A stretch of 64,000 nt of DNA, taken from contig JBBCJX010000006.1 in the NCBI GenBank assembly GCA_037189985.1, positions 171,472-235,471 of the forward strand, in the 5' to 3' direction. Of the stretch, positions 8,505 to 17,518 are shown piece after piece. Source of the stretch: UBA2031 sp037189985. GTDB lineage: Bacteria > Pseudomonadota > Gammaproteobacteria > Pseudomonadales > Moraxellaceae. Position numbers and translations under genes: made by a program. The notes beneath the pieces were generated by a model. The model was given only the letters and a program-made list of their open reading frames with translations, made no database searches and was not told the origin of the DNA. Positions within the stretch are counted from its first letter, which is position 1. Every line of letters starts with the position of its first letter.

Positions 8505-9593
8505 ATGGCGGATTCTATCAAAAGAGCACAGGCATTTTCCTCTCTTGGGCATCCAGGCAGCTCCATGATCACCGTCAAACTCATGAGCCGGTTTCCGGCC
8601 TCCGAATGGCTGCGCTACTTTCCCCGCAAGGAAGCGGTCTGGGGCCAGTGCCGTTTCGTTTTTGACAACGAAGCCCGTGACTACGACTGGCTGGTGGTCT
8701 ACGACGACCTGCCACCGGCCCAGAGCGAGCGCCGCTCCATGCGGGTGGAGCCCCTCGCCGGTGCCGCCATCAACACCCTGCTCATCACCACCGAGCCCTC
8801 GTCCATCAAGGTGTATGGCAATGCCTTCTGTGCCCAGTTCGGGCATGTGCTCACCAGCCAGGAACCGTGGGCGCTGAAGCATCCGCGCCGCATCTACAGC
8901 CAGCCGGCCCTGCACTGGTTCTATGGCGCCGGCGGCGACCATTACCGCAGCGTGGATGAAATGAGCGAGCATCCGCCACTGGAAAAAACCGCCGGTCTTT
9001 CTACCGTGGGCTCCAACAAGCAGCAGACCCATACGCTGCACTATCTGCGCTACCAGTTCACGCAGGCCATCAAGGCCGCCATTCCGGAAATGGACGTGTA
9101 CGGCCGCGGCTACATCCCCATGCCGGACAAGGCCCTGGCCCTGGACGGCCACCGCTACCATCTCGCCGTGGAAAACCATTACAGCCAGCACCACTGGACA
9201 GAAAAGCTCGCCGACACTTTTCTCGGCGGCTGCCTGCCCTTCTATGCCGGCTGCCCGAATGCCGCCGATTATTTTCCGGAGGAGAGTTTCATCGCGCTGG
9301 ATATCCGCGACCCGGAGGGAGCCGTGGCCATCATCCGCCAGGCCATGGCAGACGGTGAATATGAAAAGCGCCTGCCCGCCATTCTCGAGGCAAGGCGGCG
9401 CGTGATGGAGGAGTATTCGATTTTTGCCGTGCTGGCGCGTGAAATCACGGCACGTCACCAGCCGGCCAGCGACCGGGGCCGGCGCCTGTATTCACGCCGG
9501 GCCCTGCGCCTGGCGCGCCCCTGGACCGCCCTCACGCAACTGCTGGAACGCCTGCTGCAGCGCTGGCGCCACCCGCCGGTGCTGCCCCGCTAG
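8505..9593 (+). CDS. Glycosyltransferase family 10 (alpha-1,3-fucosyltransferase type)
   Basis: A 362-residue transferase whose C-terminal half carries the GT10 signature: YHLAVENH, then TEKLADTFLGGCLPFYAG and the YFPEESFIALD segment, the GDP-fucose-binding region conserved from Helicobacter to animals. The N-terminal part (for example DWLVVYDDLPP) is acceptor-specific. The start at 8505 is backed by AGGAG 7 nt upstream; a second ATG at 8565 lacks one. It is the natural user of GDP-fucose made by gmd-fcl-manC. It is convergent with the O-antigen ligase-type gene, the two stop codons sharing the palindrome CTAG. A related GDP-sugar donor cannot be excluded. Confidence 0.85.
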   Translation: MADSIKRAQAFSSLGHPGSSMITVKLMSRFPASEWLRYFPRKEAVWGQCRFVFDNEARDYDWLVVYDDLPPAQSERRSMRVEPLAGAAINTLLITTEPSSIKVYGNAFCAQFGHVLTSQEPWALKHPRRIYSQPALHWFYGAGGDHYRSVDEMSEHPPLEKTAGLSTVGSNKQQTHTLHYLRYQFTQAIKAAIPEMDVYGRGYIPMPDKALALDGHRYHLAVENHYSQHHWTEKLADTFLGGCLPFYAGCPNAADYFPEESFIALDIRDPEGAVAIIRQAMADGEYEKRLPAILEARRRVMEEYSIFAVLAREITARHQPASDRGRRLYSRRALRLARPWTALTQLLERLLQRWRHPPVLPR

Positions 9594-10858
9594 ACAGCGG
9601 CCGTCACCCTGGGCTGACCCGTATCAGGCTGGCTGTGCGTCAGCTGCTGCAGGCCGAACCCCAGGCCCAGCATGTAGAAACTCCAGAGCAGCATCTCGGA
9701 GGCATAGAAATCCAGGTGCGTACCCAGCGGCAGCCAGGCCAGTGCCCAGACCAGCACGCAGGCCCAGCCCAGCCCGGCCTGGTTGCGTTCCCGCCAGAGC
9801 CACACGCAGACCCAGCCGTAAAAGGCCAGGAAGCCCAATATCCCCAGCAGGCCGGCCCCCAGCCACACGCCCAGCACCACCTGGTGTGCGTGGAATATCC
9901 TGATGTCCTTTACCCGGTAGACATTGTCAGGCGCCAGGTACGGCTTGATGGCTTCGCTGATCTTGCTCGGGCCCACGCCCAGCACCCAGTGGTCGGCCAG
10001 CATGTCCACGGCGGGATACCAGATATCCAGCCGGCCTGACGAGGCCTGGTTGATAGTCTGGTAATCATGCTTGTCCATCACTTGCAGTGACTGCTGCATG
10101 CGTTCGGCAAAGGCATCGTTGACGGCATACAGCCCGCTCAGCGTCACCGCCAGCAGCAATGGCAGGCCGAGCAGCACCGCCAGGCGATGGCGGCGCGCCC
10201 AGTGCCGTATGCACAGCAGCACATACACTCCGGCACCCGCCAGCCAGCCCAGCATGCCGAAACGGCTGCCGGCCGACACCACTACCAGCCCCGAGAGCAG
10301 CAGGCAGGCCGTACCCAGCCAGGAGTTGCGGTAGGCATTGCGCTGGAAGAGGAAGAACACCGGCAGCAGCGACAGGAAACTGATGAAGAAGCCGAACTTG
10401 TAGGGATGCGAGAAATAGGCGGTGAGACGCCCCAGCATGGGCTGTCCCGAAATGCTGTAGCCGGTGGCCAGCTGCCAGAGCCCGTCCAGCAGCCAGCTCA
10501 GGATGGCGCCAACGAGCAGCCAACCAGCCAGCGGCTGCCCCCAGGGCCGGCGCGCCACTCCCGCCGTGGCCAGCCCCAGCAGGGCAGCCAGGGTGATCAC
10601 GACCAGCTTCTCCAGCCAGTCACGCTCCACATGTCCCTGCAACAGGACCAGGCCGATAGTGGCCAGGAACACCGGCAGCACGAGGCTGTACAGCGCCAGA
10701 CGCATGCCTTGCGACTCTTTCCACAACGAAGGCAGGCCGACACGGGCCAGCCCGGCAACCAGGATGAATACATAAAACGCGTAATAGCCACGCGAAAACG
10801 GAAACGCCACCACCGGCCCCGCCAGCATGAGGGCCGCTGCCCAATACCGCCAGTTCAT
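9590..10858 (-). CDS. O-antigen ligase/polymerase family membrane protein (WaaL or Wzy)
   Basis: A 422-residue polytopic inner-membrane protein, about 11-12 hydrophobic segments, with a large hydrophilic loop around residues 250-330. The loop contains SSGRLDIWYPAVDML and, close after, HAHQVVLGVWLGAGLLG, the Wzy_C pattern shared by O-antigen ligases and polymerases. The ATG at 10858 has GGGAG 7 nt upstream; the longer frame to 11020 is not membrane-like and is rejected. Lying just beyond ilvE and the ELM1-like gene, as core-LPS genes do in Pseudomonas, it is more likely WaaL, but no other Wzy candidate is in the window and the sequence alone does not decide. Its stop overlaps that of the GT10 gene. 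Confidence 0.8.
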   Translation of the reverse strand: MNWRYWAAALMLAGPVVAFPFSRGYYAFYVFILVAGLARVGLPSLWKESQGMRLALYSLVLPVFLATIGLVLLQGHVERDWLEKLVVITLAALLGLATAGVARRPWGQPLAGWLLVGAILSWLLDGLWQLATGYSISGQPMLGRLTAYFSHPYKFGFFISFLSLLPVFFLFQRNAYRNSWLGTACLLLSGLVVVSAGSRFGMLGWLAGAGVYVLLCIRHWARRHRLAVLLGLPLLLAVTLSGLYAVNDAFAERMQQSLQVMDKHDYQTINQASSGRLDIWYPAVDMLADHWVLGVGPSKISEAIKPYLAPDNVYRVKDIRIFHAHQVVLGVWLGAGLLGILGFLAFYGWVCVWLWRERNQAGLGWACVLVWALAWLPLGTHLDFYASEMLLWSFYMLGLGFGLQQLTHSQPDTGQPRVTAAV

Positions 10859-10931
10859 CTCTTCTCCCTGTTCCCTGCCGCAACCGCCATCTGCCCTTGC
10901 GCGCACATGGCAAACCACCCGAAACGCAAAT

Positions 10932-11831
10932 TCACAAACGTGACAACAGCAGAGCCGCCACGCGCGCGGCCTCGTTGAAATCAGCCGCCACGCGCAATTC
11001 CCGCGTCCGCGACCAGTCACTGAAAGCCGTCACCCTGCCCTCGGCAATCAGGGTCTCCACGCCGCGCATCACACGGCTCTCCCTGTTCACCTCCGGCAGG
11101 CGCATGAGGCCGACACGGCATCCCGCCGTCAGCGCCTCGTACACCATGGACACGCTGTCCTCCGTCACCCAGACACTTTCCGTGCTGACCAGCCTGTCTG
11201 CCAGCCAGCCGGGAGGACATTGGGAGAAAGGCTGGAAGCGCTCGCCATATTTCTGCTGCAGCACGGACTGCAGGCTGGCCGGCGTGCGCCGCGAATCGGC
11301 GATGCGCCATGCCGTGCCGGGTTTCAGGCTGGCCACCACCGCATCGATCTGCTGGAGGATGGCCGCATCATTCCACTGCACATGCTTGCTGGGGCCGCCA
11401 ATCAGGAAGAGCAGGCTGTCTGGCTTTTTTTCACCGGCCTGCATGGGATTAAGCACCCCCAGGGTATTGATGACGCGCGCACTCTCCGGCAGGCCGTCAT
11501 GCTCGGGAACAATCACGACATCGAACATGAAGGCCGGCAGTGAAGGCTTCATTAAAGCCACGGCAAGGCCGCCGGCCGACTTGCGCGCCGCCAGCACACC
11601 GAAATGCGTGCCGTGCCCGGCACCGACGATGAGCCGGGGCCTTTTCTTGGCAACGCCGGGCATGAAGCGGCCGAGCAGGAAATCGCGCCAGCCCACGGGC
11701 TGCGCGGCGAGATCCATGGAGACGACTTCGCAGGGAGTGAGCGCTGAAAGGGCCTGGACCAGCCCCAGCGTCTGCTGCATGTGGCCGGGTTTGCCGTCGG
11801 TCAGGCGCCAGATGACCAGAGTCTCAGACAC
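10932..11831 (-). CDS. ELM1/GtrOC1-family putative glycosyltransferase
   Basis: A 299-residue protein of the Mito_fiss_Elm1 (DUF1022) family. The N-terminus WRLTDGKPGHMQQT is the family hallmark; further on are GAGHGTHFGVLAARK, the LFLIGGPSKHVQW loop and the ESVWVTEDSVSMVYEAL segment, which looks like a GT-B donor site. The bacterial members are found in LPS loci and are suspected glycosyltransferases; the plant member was named for mitochondrial fission. The start is GTG at 11831 with AGGGA upstream. It sits 30 bp after ilvE and 73 bp before the ligase-type gene in one minus-strand run. The activity is inferred, not shown. Confidence 0.8.
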   Translation of the reverse strand: MSETLVIWRLTDGKPGHMQQTLGLVQALSALTPCEVVSMDLAAQPVGWRDFLLGRFMPGVAKKRPRLIVGAGHGTHFGVLAARKSAGGLAVALMKPSLPAFMFDVVIVPEHDGLPESARVINTLGVLNPMQAGEKKPDSLLFLIGGPSKHVQWNDAAILQQIDAVVASLKPGTAWRIADSRRTPASLQSVLQQKYGERFQPFSQCPPGWLADRLVSTESVWVTEDSVSMVYEALTAGCRVGLMRLPEVNRESRVMRGVETLIAEGRVTAFSDWSRTRELRVAADFNEAARVAALLLSRL

Positions 11832-11861
11832 GACGGCATTCCCTGCAGAGGAGATGGTGGA

Positions 11862-12785
11862 TTACTTGACCGCAGTCAGCCATTCGCGGTGCTGTGCATG
11901 GCGGCCATGCACGACATCGAAATACAACTGCTGCAGCTTGGTGGTGATGGGGCCACGGCGGCCGGCACCTATGGTGCGGCCGTCCAGCTCGCGGATGGGC
12001 GTCACTTCAGCGGCGGTGCCGGTGAAGAAAGCTTCATCGGCGATGTACACCTCGTCGCGCGTCAGCAGTTTTTCCTTCACCTCATAGCCCAGCTCAGCAG
12101 CCAGCGTGAAAATGGTGTTGCGCGTGATGCCGTTGAGGCAGGAGGTGAGCATGGGCGTGTAGATCACTCCGTCTTTCACCACGAAAATGTTTTCACCGGA
12201 ACCTTCGGCCACATAGCCCTGGGCATCCAGCAGCAGCGCTTCGTCGGCACCGCCGGAGAGGGCCTCCTGCAGCGCCAGCATGGAATTGAAATAGGGACCG
12301 TTGGCCTTGGCCCGCGTCATGGAAATGTTCACGTGGTGGCGCGTGTAGCTGGAAGTGCGCACCTTGATGCCCAGTTCCAGCGCTTCCTTGCCCATGTAGG
12401 CGCCCCAGCTCCAGGCGGCAACGATCACATGCACCTTGAGGCCGGTGGCACGCAGGCCCATGGCCTCGCTTCCGTAAAACACCATGGGGCGGATATAGGC
12501 GGAAGGCAGATTGTTTTCACGAACGGCAGTGCGCTGCGCCTCGTTGAGCTCCTCTTTGGAAAAAGGAATCTTCATGTTCATGATGTGGGCGGAATCAAAG
12601 AGGCGGTTGGTGTGTTCCTGCAAGCGGAAAATCGCCGTACCCCCCTCGGCCTCGTAGGCACGGACGCCTTCGAACACGCCCATGCCGTAGTGCAGGGTGT
12701 GGGTCAGCACATGGGTCTTGGCTTCGCGCCAAGGCACCATTTCGCCATCAAACCAGATCACGCCATCGCGATCAGACATCGACAT
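11862..12785 (-). CDS. ilvE: Branched-chain amino acid aminotransferase
   Basis: PLP-dependent fold-type IV transaminase for the last step of Leu, Ile and Val synthesis. The length, about 307 residues, is normal. Motifs include HTLHYGMGVFEGVRAY near residue 30, the PLP-lysine in TRAKANGPYFNS (K160) and EGSGENIFVVKDG. Two ATGs stand in a row (12791 and 12785). GGAG is 8 nt before the second but only 2 nt before the first, so I use 12785. It is downstream of glnE by about 95 bp, the glnE-ilvE order known from Pseudomonas, where LPS core genes follow; here an ELM1-like and a ligase-type gene follow. Confidence 0.96.
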   Translation of the reverse strand: MSMSDRDGVIWFDGEMVPWREAKTHVLTHTLHYGMGVFEGVRAYEAEGGTAIFRLQEHTNRLFDSAHIMNMKIPFSKEELNEAQRTAVRENNLPSAYIRPMVFYGSEAMGLRATGLKVHVIVAAWSWGAYMGKEALELGIKVRTSSYTRHHVNISMTRAKANGPYFNSMLALQEALSGGADEALLLDAQGYVAEGSGENIFVVKDGVIYTPMLTSCLNGITRNTIFTLAAELGYEVKEKLLTRDEVYIADEAFFTGTAAEVTPIRELDGRTIGAGRRGPITTKLQQLYFDVVHGRHAQHREWLTAVK

Positions 12786-12880
12786 TTTCATTTCTCCACG
12801 CGGGGTTCCGGCCCGCCGCTACACGGTTGTCATTCGGTTTTTTGCGCGCTGCCAAAGCACAGGCTCCTGCTCTCTGCTCA

Positions 12881-15700
12881 TCAGGCTCCCAGAAGCTGCT
12901 GCCACCAATGTTCAACCAACGCGCGTTCCGTGCGGAACTCGTCGTCGTTGACCTTGGCTTCCCTTTGGCTTAACGCGAGACGATGGCCGCGGGCACGGTA
13001 TTGCAGATAGGCATCCCTGAGCCCGGCGGCCGCATCAGACGGGAGAAGACCTCGGTTGGCGAGGCCTTCCAGGATGCGGACGTTATCGGGGTAGCGGGTC
13101 AGCTCAGGGTCTTCATGTGCCCACGCCAAGACGGCGTATTGCACCATAAATTCAATATCAACGATACCGCCGCGGTCCTGCTTGAGGTCGAAGCCCTGCC
13201 CCTTTTTGCCCTGGGCCTCGGAGGACAGGTGGCTGCGCATCTTGTCGCGCATCTCCACCACTTCCCGGCGCAATTGGGCAAGATCGCGCGATCTTGCCAG
13301 CATCTGCCGGCGCTCCTCCTCGAAGGCCCCGGCCAGGCGTTTGTCGCCAGCCACCACGCGCGCGCGCACCAGGGCCTGGTGCTCCCAGGTCCAGGCCGTT
13401 TCTTCCTGATAGAGCCGGAAGGCGCGCAGCGAGGACACCAGCATGCCGGCATTGCCCGAGGGCCGCAGGCGCATGTCCACTTCGTAGATCTGCCCGGCCG
13501 CCGTGGCGGTGGTGAGCATGGCAATGATTTTCTGGCCGAGGCGGGCAAAGAAGCTGGCGTTGTCGATGGAGCGCTCGCCGTCGGTTTCGCCATCGGGGCT
13601 GCCATCGTGGATGAAGACCAGGTCAAGGTCGGAACCGTAGCCCAGTTCCAGTCCACCCAGCTTGCCATAGCCGACCACGATGAAATCCGGATCGCAGGGC
13701 AGGCCGTCGGCCCGCACCGGCCGGCCATGCCGGGCCACCAGGCCGCGCCAGGCCAGCCACAGCACTTCCTCCAGCACGGCCTCGGCCAGCCAGGTGAGGT
13801 AGTCGCTCACCTTCATCAGCGGCAGGGTGCCGGTGATGTCCGAGGCCGCCACGCGCAGTACCTGGCCTTTCTTGAAGATGCGCAGGGCCTCCATCTGGGC
13901 CTCGAGGTCATCCTCGGGAATACGCACCAGCACCTGGCGCAGCTCGGCCTCGATCTCGTCCTTCTGCGGCGGCGCAAACAATGTCTGCGCATTCAGCAGC
14001 TCATCCAGCAGCACGGGGTAACGCGCCAGCTCTTCGGCGATCCAGGGACTGGCCGCGCAGAGATCGACCAGGCGCTTGAGAGCCGCCGGATTCTCCACCA
14101 GCAGCATCATGTAGGCCGAGCGGCGCAGCACCGACTCCACCAGCGGCAGGCAGCGCGACAGCGCCACATCCGGCTCTTCATGCCGTATGCATTCCTGCAG
14201 CAGCAAGGGCATCAGCTTGTCGAGCCGCTCGCGGCCCACGCTCTGCAGCACGCGCACCTGGCGTCCGCTGCGCAATTCCAGCAGGCGCCGGGCACTGGCC
14301 TCGCCTTCGCGGAATTTCTGCACCTGCAGCAACGCCGGCAATTCTTCATCCGTAGCACACCACAGGGCCGCCCCGGCGGCGGCCGCGTCTTCGTCAGCGT
14401 CTTCACGCGCCACGATGACATTGCGGAACTGTGCATCCACTGCCGAGCGGTGCCGCTCCAGCTCCACCATGAAGGCTTGCCAATCAGCAAAGCCCAGACT
14501 GGTCGCAATCCGCCATTGCTCTTCAGGCGATGCAGGAAGCTCCTGCGTCTGCCTGTCATGCATGCCCTGAATGCGGTGCTCGACACGGCGCAGGAAAAGA
14601 TAGGCCTCGCGCAACTGCTCCACGGCAAGCACCGGCAAAAGACCGGTTTCTCCGAGCAGCTGCAACACCGGCAGCAACTCGCGCTGCTGCAGGCGCTTGT
14701 CCACACCGCCACGTATCAGCTGGAAGGCCTGGGCGATGAATTCAACCTCGCGTATGCCGCCTCGCCCCAGCTTGATGTTGTTGTCCATGCCGCTGCGCCG
14801 CACTTCGCGCTCTATCATGGATTTCATTTCGCGCAGGGACTCAAAGGCACCGAAATCCAGATAGCGGCGGAACACGAAAGGTCGCAGCGAGCGCATCAGC
14901 TCCTGGCCACGCTCGATGTCACCGGCGCAGACCCGCGCCTTGATCAGCGCATAGCGCTCCCATTCGCGGCCATGGCGCTCGTAATAGGTTTCCATGGCGG
15001 AGAACGAGGACGCCATGGCAGAACCGTCGCCCCAGGGACGCAGACGCATGTCGACGCGGAAAACAAAACCGTCAGCCGTCACCGTATCCAGCAGCTGCAC
15101 GATTTTCTGTCCGAGCCGGACAAAGAATTCCTGGTTGGAAATGACACGCGGGCCCGTCGTCTCGCCTGCTTCGGCATAGCTGAAGATCAGGTCGATATCG
15201 GAAGACAGATTGAGCTCACCGGCGCCCAGCTTGCCCATGGCAATCACGCAAAGCTGCAAGGGCTTGCCGGATTCCTCGCCCACCGGCTGGCCATGCAGGG
15301 CAGCCAGGCCATCGCTGGCATAGTGCAGGGCCGCTGCTATGGCGGCATCCGCAAACAGGGAAAGCTCTCTGGTGAGATCGGCAACGCTGATGCCGTCATT
15401 CACATCGCGGAACATCCAGCGCAGCATCATCTGCTGCCGGCAATCACGCAGCCGGTGCATGAAGTCTGCTTCCGAATCCGCGCCCGCCACGGCAGCCTGG
15501 ACAAGACTGCCGAAATCCACGGGAGCATCACCGGCCTGCAGGCATGACAGCCATTCCGGGCGGCGTGCTATCTGGTCACGCGCATAATCGCTGAGAAAGA
15601 ACAGGCGCTGATGATCAGGCAAGGTCGTGCTGCCCTCAGGCAGGCCCTGCAGCCGCGACGGCAGTGCTGCCATCACATCCGGAGAAGACAGGTCCAGCAT
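12881..15700 (-). CDS. glnE: Bifunctional glutamine synthetase adenylyltransferase/adenylyl-removing enzyme
   Basis: Controls glutamine synthetase by adenylylating or deadenylylating its tyrosine in response to PII. The 939-residue protein has two duplicated nucleotidyltransferase halves. The N-terminal (removing) site is LSSDIDLIFSY near residue 165; the C-terminal (adenylylating) site is GYGSDLDLVFIHD near residue 690. Each half is followed by RLRPWGDGSAMA or RLRPSGNAGML. Its target glnA, with the expected tyrosine motif, is 20 kb away in this window. It starts 7 bp after the stop of the PglE-type aminotransferase, with no room for a separate promoter, so it may be read through from the polysaccharide operon. 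No strong ribosome site is visible at the ATG. Confidence 0.97.
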   Translation of the reverse strand: MLDLSSPDVMAALPSRLQGLPEGSTTLPDHQRLFFLSDYARDQIARRPEWLSCLQAGDAPVDFGSLVQAAVAGADSEADFMHRLRDCRQQMMLRWMFRDVNDGISVADLTRELSLFADAAIAAALHYASDGLAALHGQPVGEESGKPLQLCVIAMGKLGAGELNLSSDIDLIFSYAEAGETTGPRVISNQEFFVRLGQKIVQLLDTVTADGFVFRVDMRLRPWGDGSAMASSFSAMETYYERHGREWERYALIKARVCAGDIERGQELMRSLRPFVFRRYLDFGAFESLREMKSMIEREVRRSGMDNNIKLGRGGIREVEFIAQAFQLIRGGVDKRLQQRELLPVLQLLGETGLLPVLAVEQLREAYLFLRRVEHRIQGMHDRQTQELPASPEEQWRIATSLGFADWQAFMVELERHRSAVDAQFRNVIVAREDADEDAAAAGAALWCATDEELPALLQVQKFREGEASARRLLELRSGRQVRVLQSVGRERLDKLMPLLLQECIRHEEPDVALSRCLPLVESVLRRSAYMMLLVENPAALKRLVDLCAASPWIAEELARYPVLLDELLNAQTLFAPPQKDEIEAELRQVLVRIPEDDLEAQMEALRIFKKGQVLRVAASDITGTLPLMKVSDYLTWLAEAVLEEVLWLAWRGLVARHGRPVRADGLPCDPDFIVVGYGKLGGLELGYGSDLDLVFIHDGSPDGETDGERSIDNASFFARLGQKIIAMLTTATAAGQIYEVDMRLRPSGNAGMLVSSLRAFRLYQEETAWTWEHQALVRARVVAGDKRLAGAFEEERRQMLARSRDLAQLRREVVEMRDKMRSHLSSEAQGKKGQGFDLKQDRGGIVDIEFMVQYAVLAWAHEDPELTRYPDNVRILEGLANRGLLPSDAAAGLRDAYLQYRARGHRLALSQREAKVNDDEFRTERALVEHWWQQLLGA

Positions 15701-15707
15701 GGCAGGC

Positions 15708-16880
15708 TCAGGCCGAGGCTGCCGACACGACTTCCCTCACGATGCGACCGACATGGCCCAGGTCATCGGGGGAGAGTGTGTGATGCACCAGGAAAGCCAG
15801 GCTGGTTTCGCCCAGCTCGCGTGCCACCGGCAAACGCTGCGACGGGCGCAGGCCGGTGCCATCGAAGGCCTTTTCCAGATAAACCTCCGAGCAACTGCCG
15901 CTCATGCAGGGCACGCCGGCGGCAGAAACCTCCTGCATGATGCGGTCGCGACTCCAGCCTTCCTTCAGCTTTTCCGGTTGCACAAAGGCATAGGCGCGAT
16001 AGGCCGCGTGCAGGATGTGGTCCGGCTCTTGCGGAATGCGCAGGGCCGGCAAATCCGCAATGGCTGCAAACAGCGCGGCACGGTTGGCACGACGCCGCGC
16101 CACCCAGTCATCCAGCTTGGCCAGCTGGCACAGACCGATGGCAGACTGCATTTCCGTGATGCGCCAGTTGGTGCCGAAGGATTCATGCAGCCAGCGGAAT
16201 CCCGGTGGATGCTGGCGCTGGTAAACCGCTTCAAAGCTCTTGCCGTGATCCTTGAAGGACCACATGCGCGACCACAGCGCTTCGTCGCGGCAGGCCACCA
16301 GCCCGCCTTCGCCGCCCGTGCTCATGATCTTGTCCTGGCAAAAGGAAAAGGCGGCAATGTCGCCGAATGCGCCCAGTGGTTTTCCGCGATAGAACGCACC
16401 ATGTGCCTGGGCACAGTCTTCAACCACCTTCAGGCCGTGCTCTTGCGCCAGCGCCATGATTTCCTGCATCTCGCAGGGCCAGCCGGCCAGGTGCACGCAG
16501 AGAATGGCCCGGGTGCGCGGCGTCAGCACGGCACGGATGGCCTCAGGCGTGATGTTCTGCGAATCCGGATCGATATCGGCAAATACCGGCGTGGCGCCCG
16601 CCAATACCACCGAACTCACACTGGCCAGGAAGGTGCGCGAGGTCACCACCACCTCATCACCGCTGCCTATGCCCAGCGCCATCCAGGCAAGATCCAGGGC
16701 CAGCGTCCCATTGCCCACGGCAATCGCATGCGGCAGGCCGAGATAAGCGGCATAGGCCTTTTCGAAATCGCGGGACAACTGGCCCGTCCAGTAATTCACC
16801 TTGCCGGAGCGCAGTACATCCTGCACCGCCTGCATCTCGTCCGCCTCGTAATGCGGCCAGGGTGCATTGGAATAACTCAT
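15708..16880 (-). CDS. DegT/DnrJ/EryC1/StrS aminotransferase (PglE-type)
   Basis: A 390-residue PLP-dependent sugar aminotransferase. The active-site lysine is in FCQDKIMSTGGEGG near residue 188; upstream are AVGNGTLALDLA and the VVEDCAQAHGA phosphate/PLP-binding stretch. The position directly beside a PglD-type acetyltransferase (4-bp overlap) and a PglC-type transferase, with a PglF-type dehydratase in the same run, suggests it turns UDP-4-keto-6-deoxy-GlcNAc into the 4-amino sugar on the way to UDP-diacetylbacillosamine. Other 4-amino or 3-amino sugars are possible because the family is broad. It is followed after 7 bp by glnE. Confidence 0.85.
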   Translation of the reverse strand: MSYSNAPWPHYEADEMQAVQDVLRSGKVNYWTGQLSRDFEKAYAAYLGLPHAIAVGNGTLALDLAWMALGIGSGDEVVVTSRTFLASVSSVVLAGATPVFADIDPDSQNITPEAIRAVLTPRTRAILCVHLAGWPCEMQEIMALAQEHGLKVVEDCAQAHGAFYRGKPLGAFGDIAAFSFCQDKIMSTGGEGGLVACRDEALWSRMWSFKDHGKSFEAVYQRQHPPGFRWLHESFGTNWRITEMQSAIGLCQLAKLDDWVARRRANRAALFAAIADLPALRIPQEPDHILHAAYRAYAFVQPEKLKEGWSRDRIMQEVSAAGVPCMSGSCSEVYLEKAFDGTGLRPSQRLPVARELGETSLAFLVHHTLSPDDLGHVGRIVREVVSAASA

Positions 16881-17518
16881 TTCTTTTTCTCAAGGATGCG
16901 TGCCGGTACCCCGGCCACGGTTACACCCGCAGGCACCGCCGCCACAACGGCAGCACCCGCTCCCACACAGGCATGCTCACCCACGGCCATGCCCGGAATC
17001 AGACTGGCACCCGCCCCCACCAGGGCTGCCGTGCCGATGGTGACTGCACCACAGAGCACACTGCCGGGCCCCAGGTGCACGCCATCGGCGATGACGCAGT
17101 CATGATCGACAGACGCACGCGTATTGATGATGACGTGGCGCCCGATGCGCGTATCGGCATTGATGCACACTCCCGGCATGACCACGGTGCCTGCACCGAT
17201 TTCCACACCGCGCCCCAGCACGACCGAGGCATGCACGGCCGCCACCGCCTGCAGGCCCTCAGCTTCCAGCCGGGCAGCAATCTGCAGGCGCATGGCATTG
17301 GCACCGATGGCAACGATGAAATGGCTCACGCCATGCTGCGCCGCGTATGCAGGCATTGCAGCAATGGCACCGGCAATCACGGCGCCATGGAAAGCGCTGC
17401 CATGGCGGCCGGCGTCATCATCGAAAACGGCCTGCACCTGCCAGCCCGTGCTGCGCAGCGCATCCACCACAACCTTGGCATGCCCGCCCGCTCCGGCCAC
17501 CAGTACCGTGCCCTTCAT
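16877..17518 (-). CDS. Sugar O/N-acetyltransferase, PglD/NeuD type
   Basis: A 213-residue left-handed beta-helix acetyltransferase. The N-terminal Rossmann-like UDP-sugar domain starts GTVLVAGAGGHAKVVVDAL, the PglD/NeuD signature; the C-terminal half is a run of hexapeptide repeats. The stretch ASVDHDCVIADG holds the histidine expected to be the catalytic base, as in PglD. It should acetylate the 4-amino group made by the neighbouring aminotransferase with acetyl-CoA, giving UDP-N,N'-diacetylbacillosamine. It overlaps both neighbours by 4 bp. A role on another amino sugar is the main alternative. Confidence 0.85.
   Translation of the reverse strand: MKGTVLVAGAGGHAKVVVDALRSTGWQVQAVFDDDAGRHGSAFHGAVIAGAIAAMPAYAAQHGVSHFIVAIGANAMRLQIAARLEAEGLQAVAAVHASVVLGRGVEIGAGTVVMPGVCINADTRIGRHVIINTRASVDHDCVIADGVHLGPGSVLCGAVTIGTAALVGAGASLIPGMAVGEHACVGAGAAVVAAVPAGVTVAGVPARILEKKK

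Noticed and set aside
12983..15547. An 854-codon open frame on the plus strand opposite glnE, and similar long antisense frames opposite manC (4048-5505), glnA (35469-37061) and the DUF2236/rpe genes (46812-48422).
   Set aside because: They are mirror frames of strongly biased GC-rich genes, have low-complexity His/Gly/Gln-rich translations, and no family motifs or ribosome sites.
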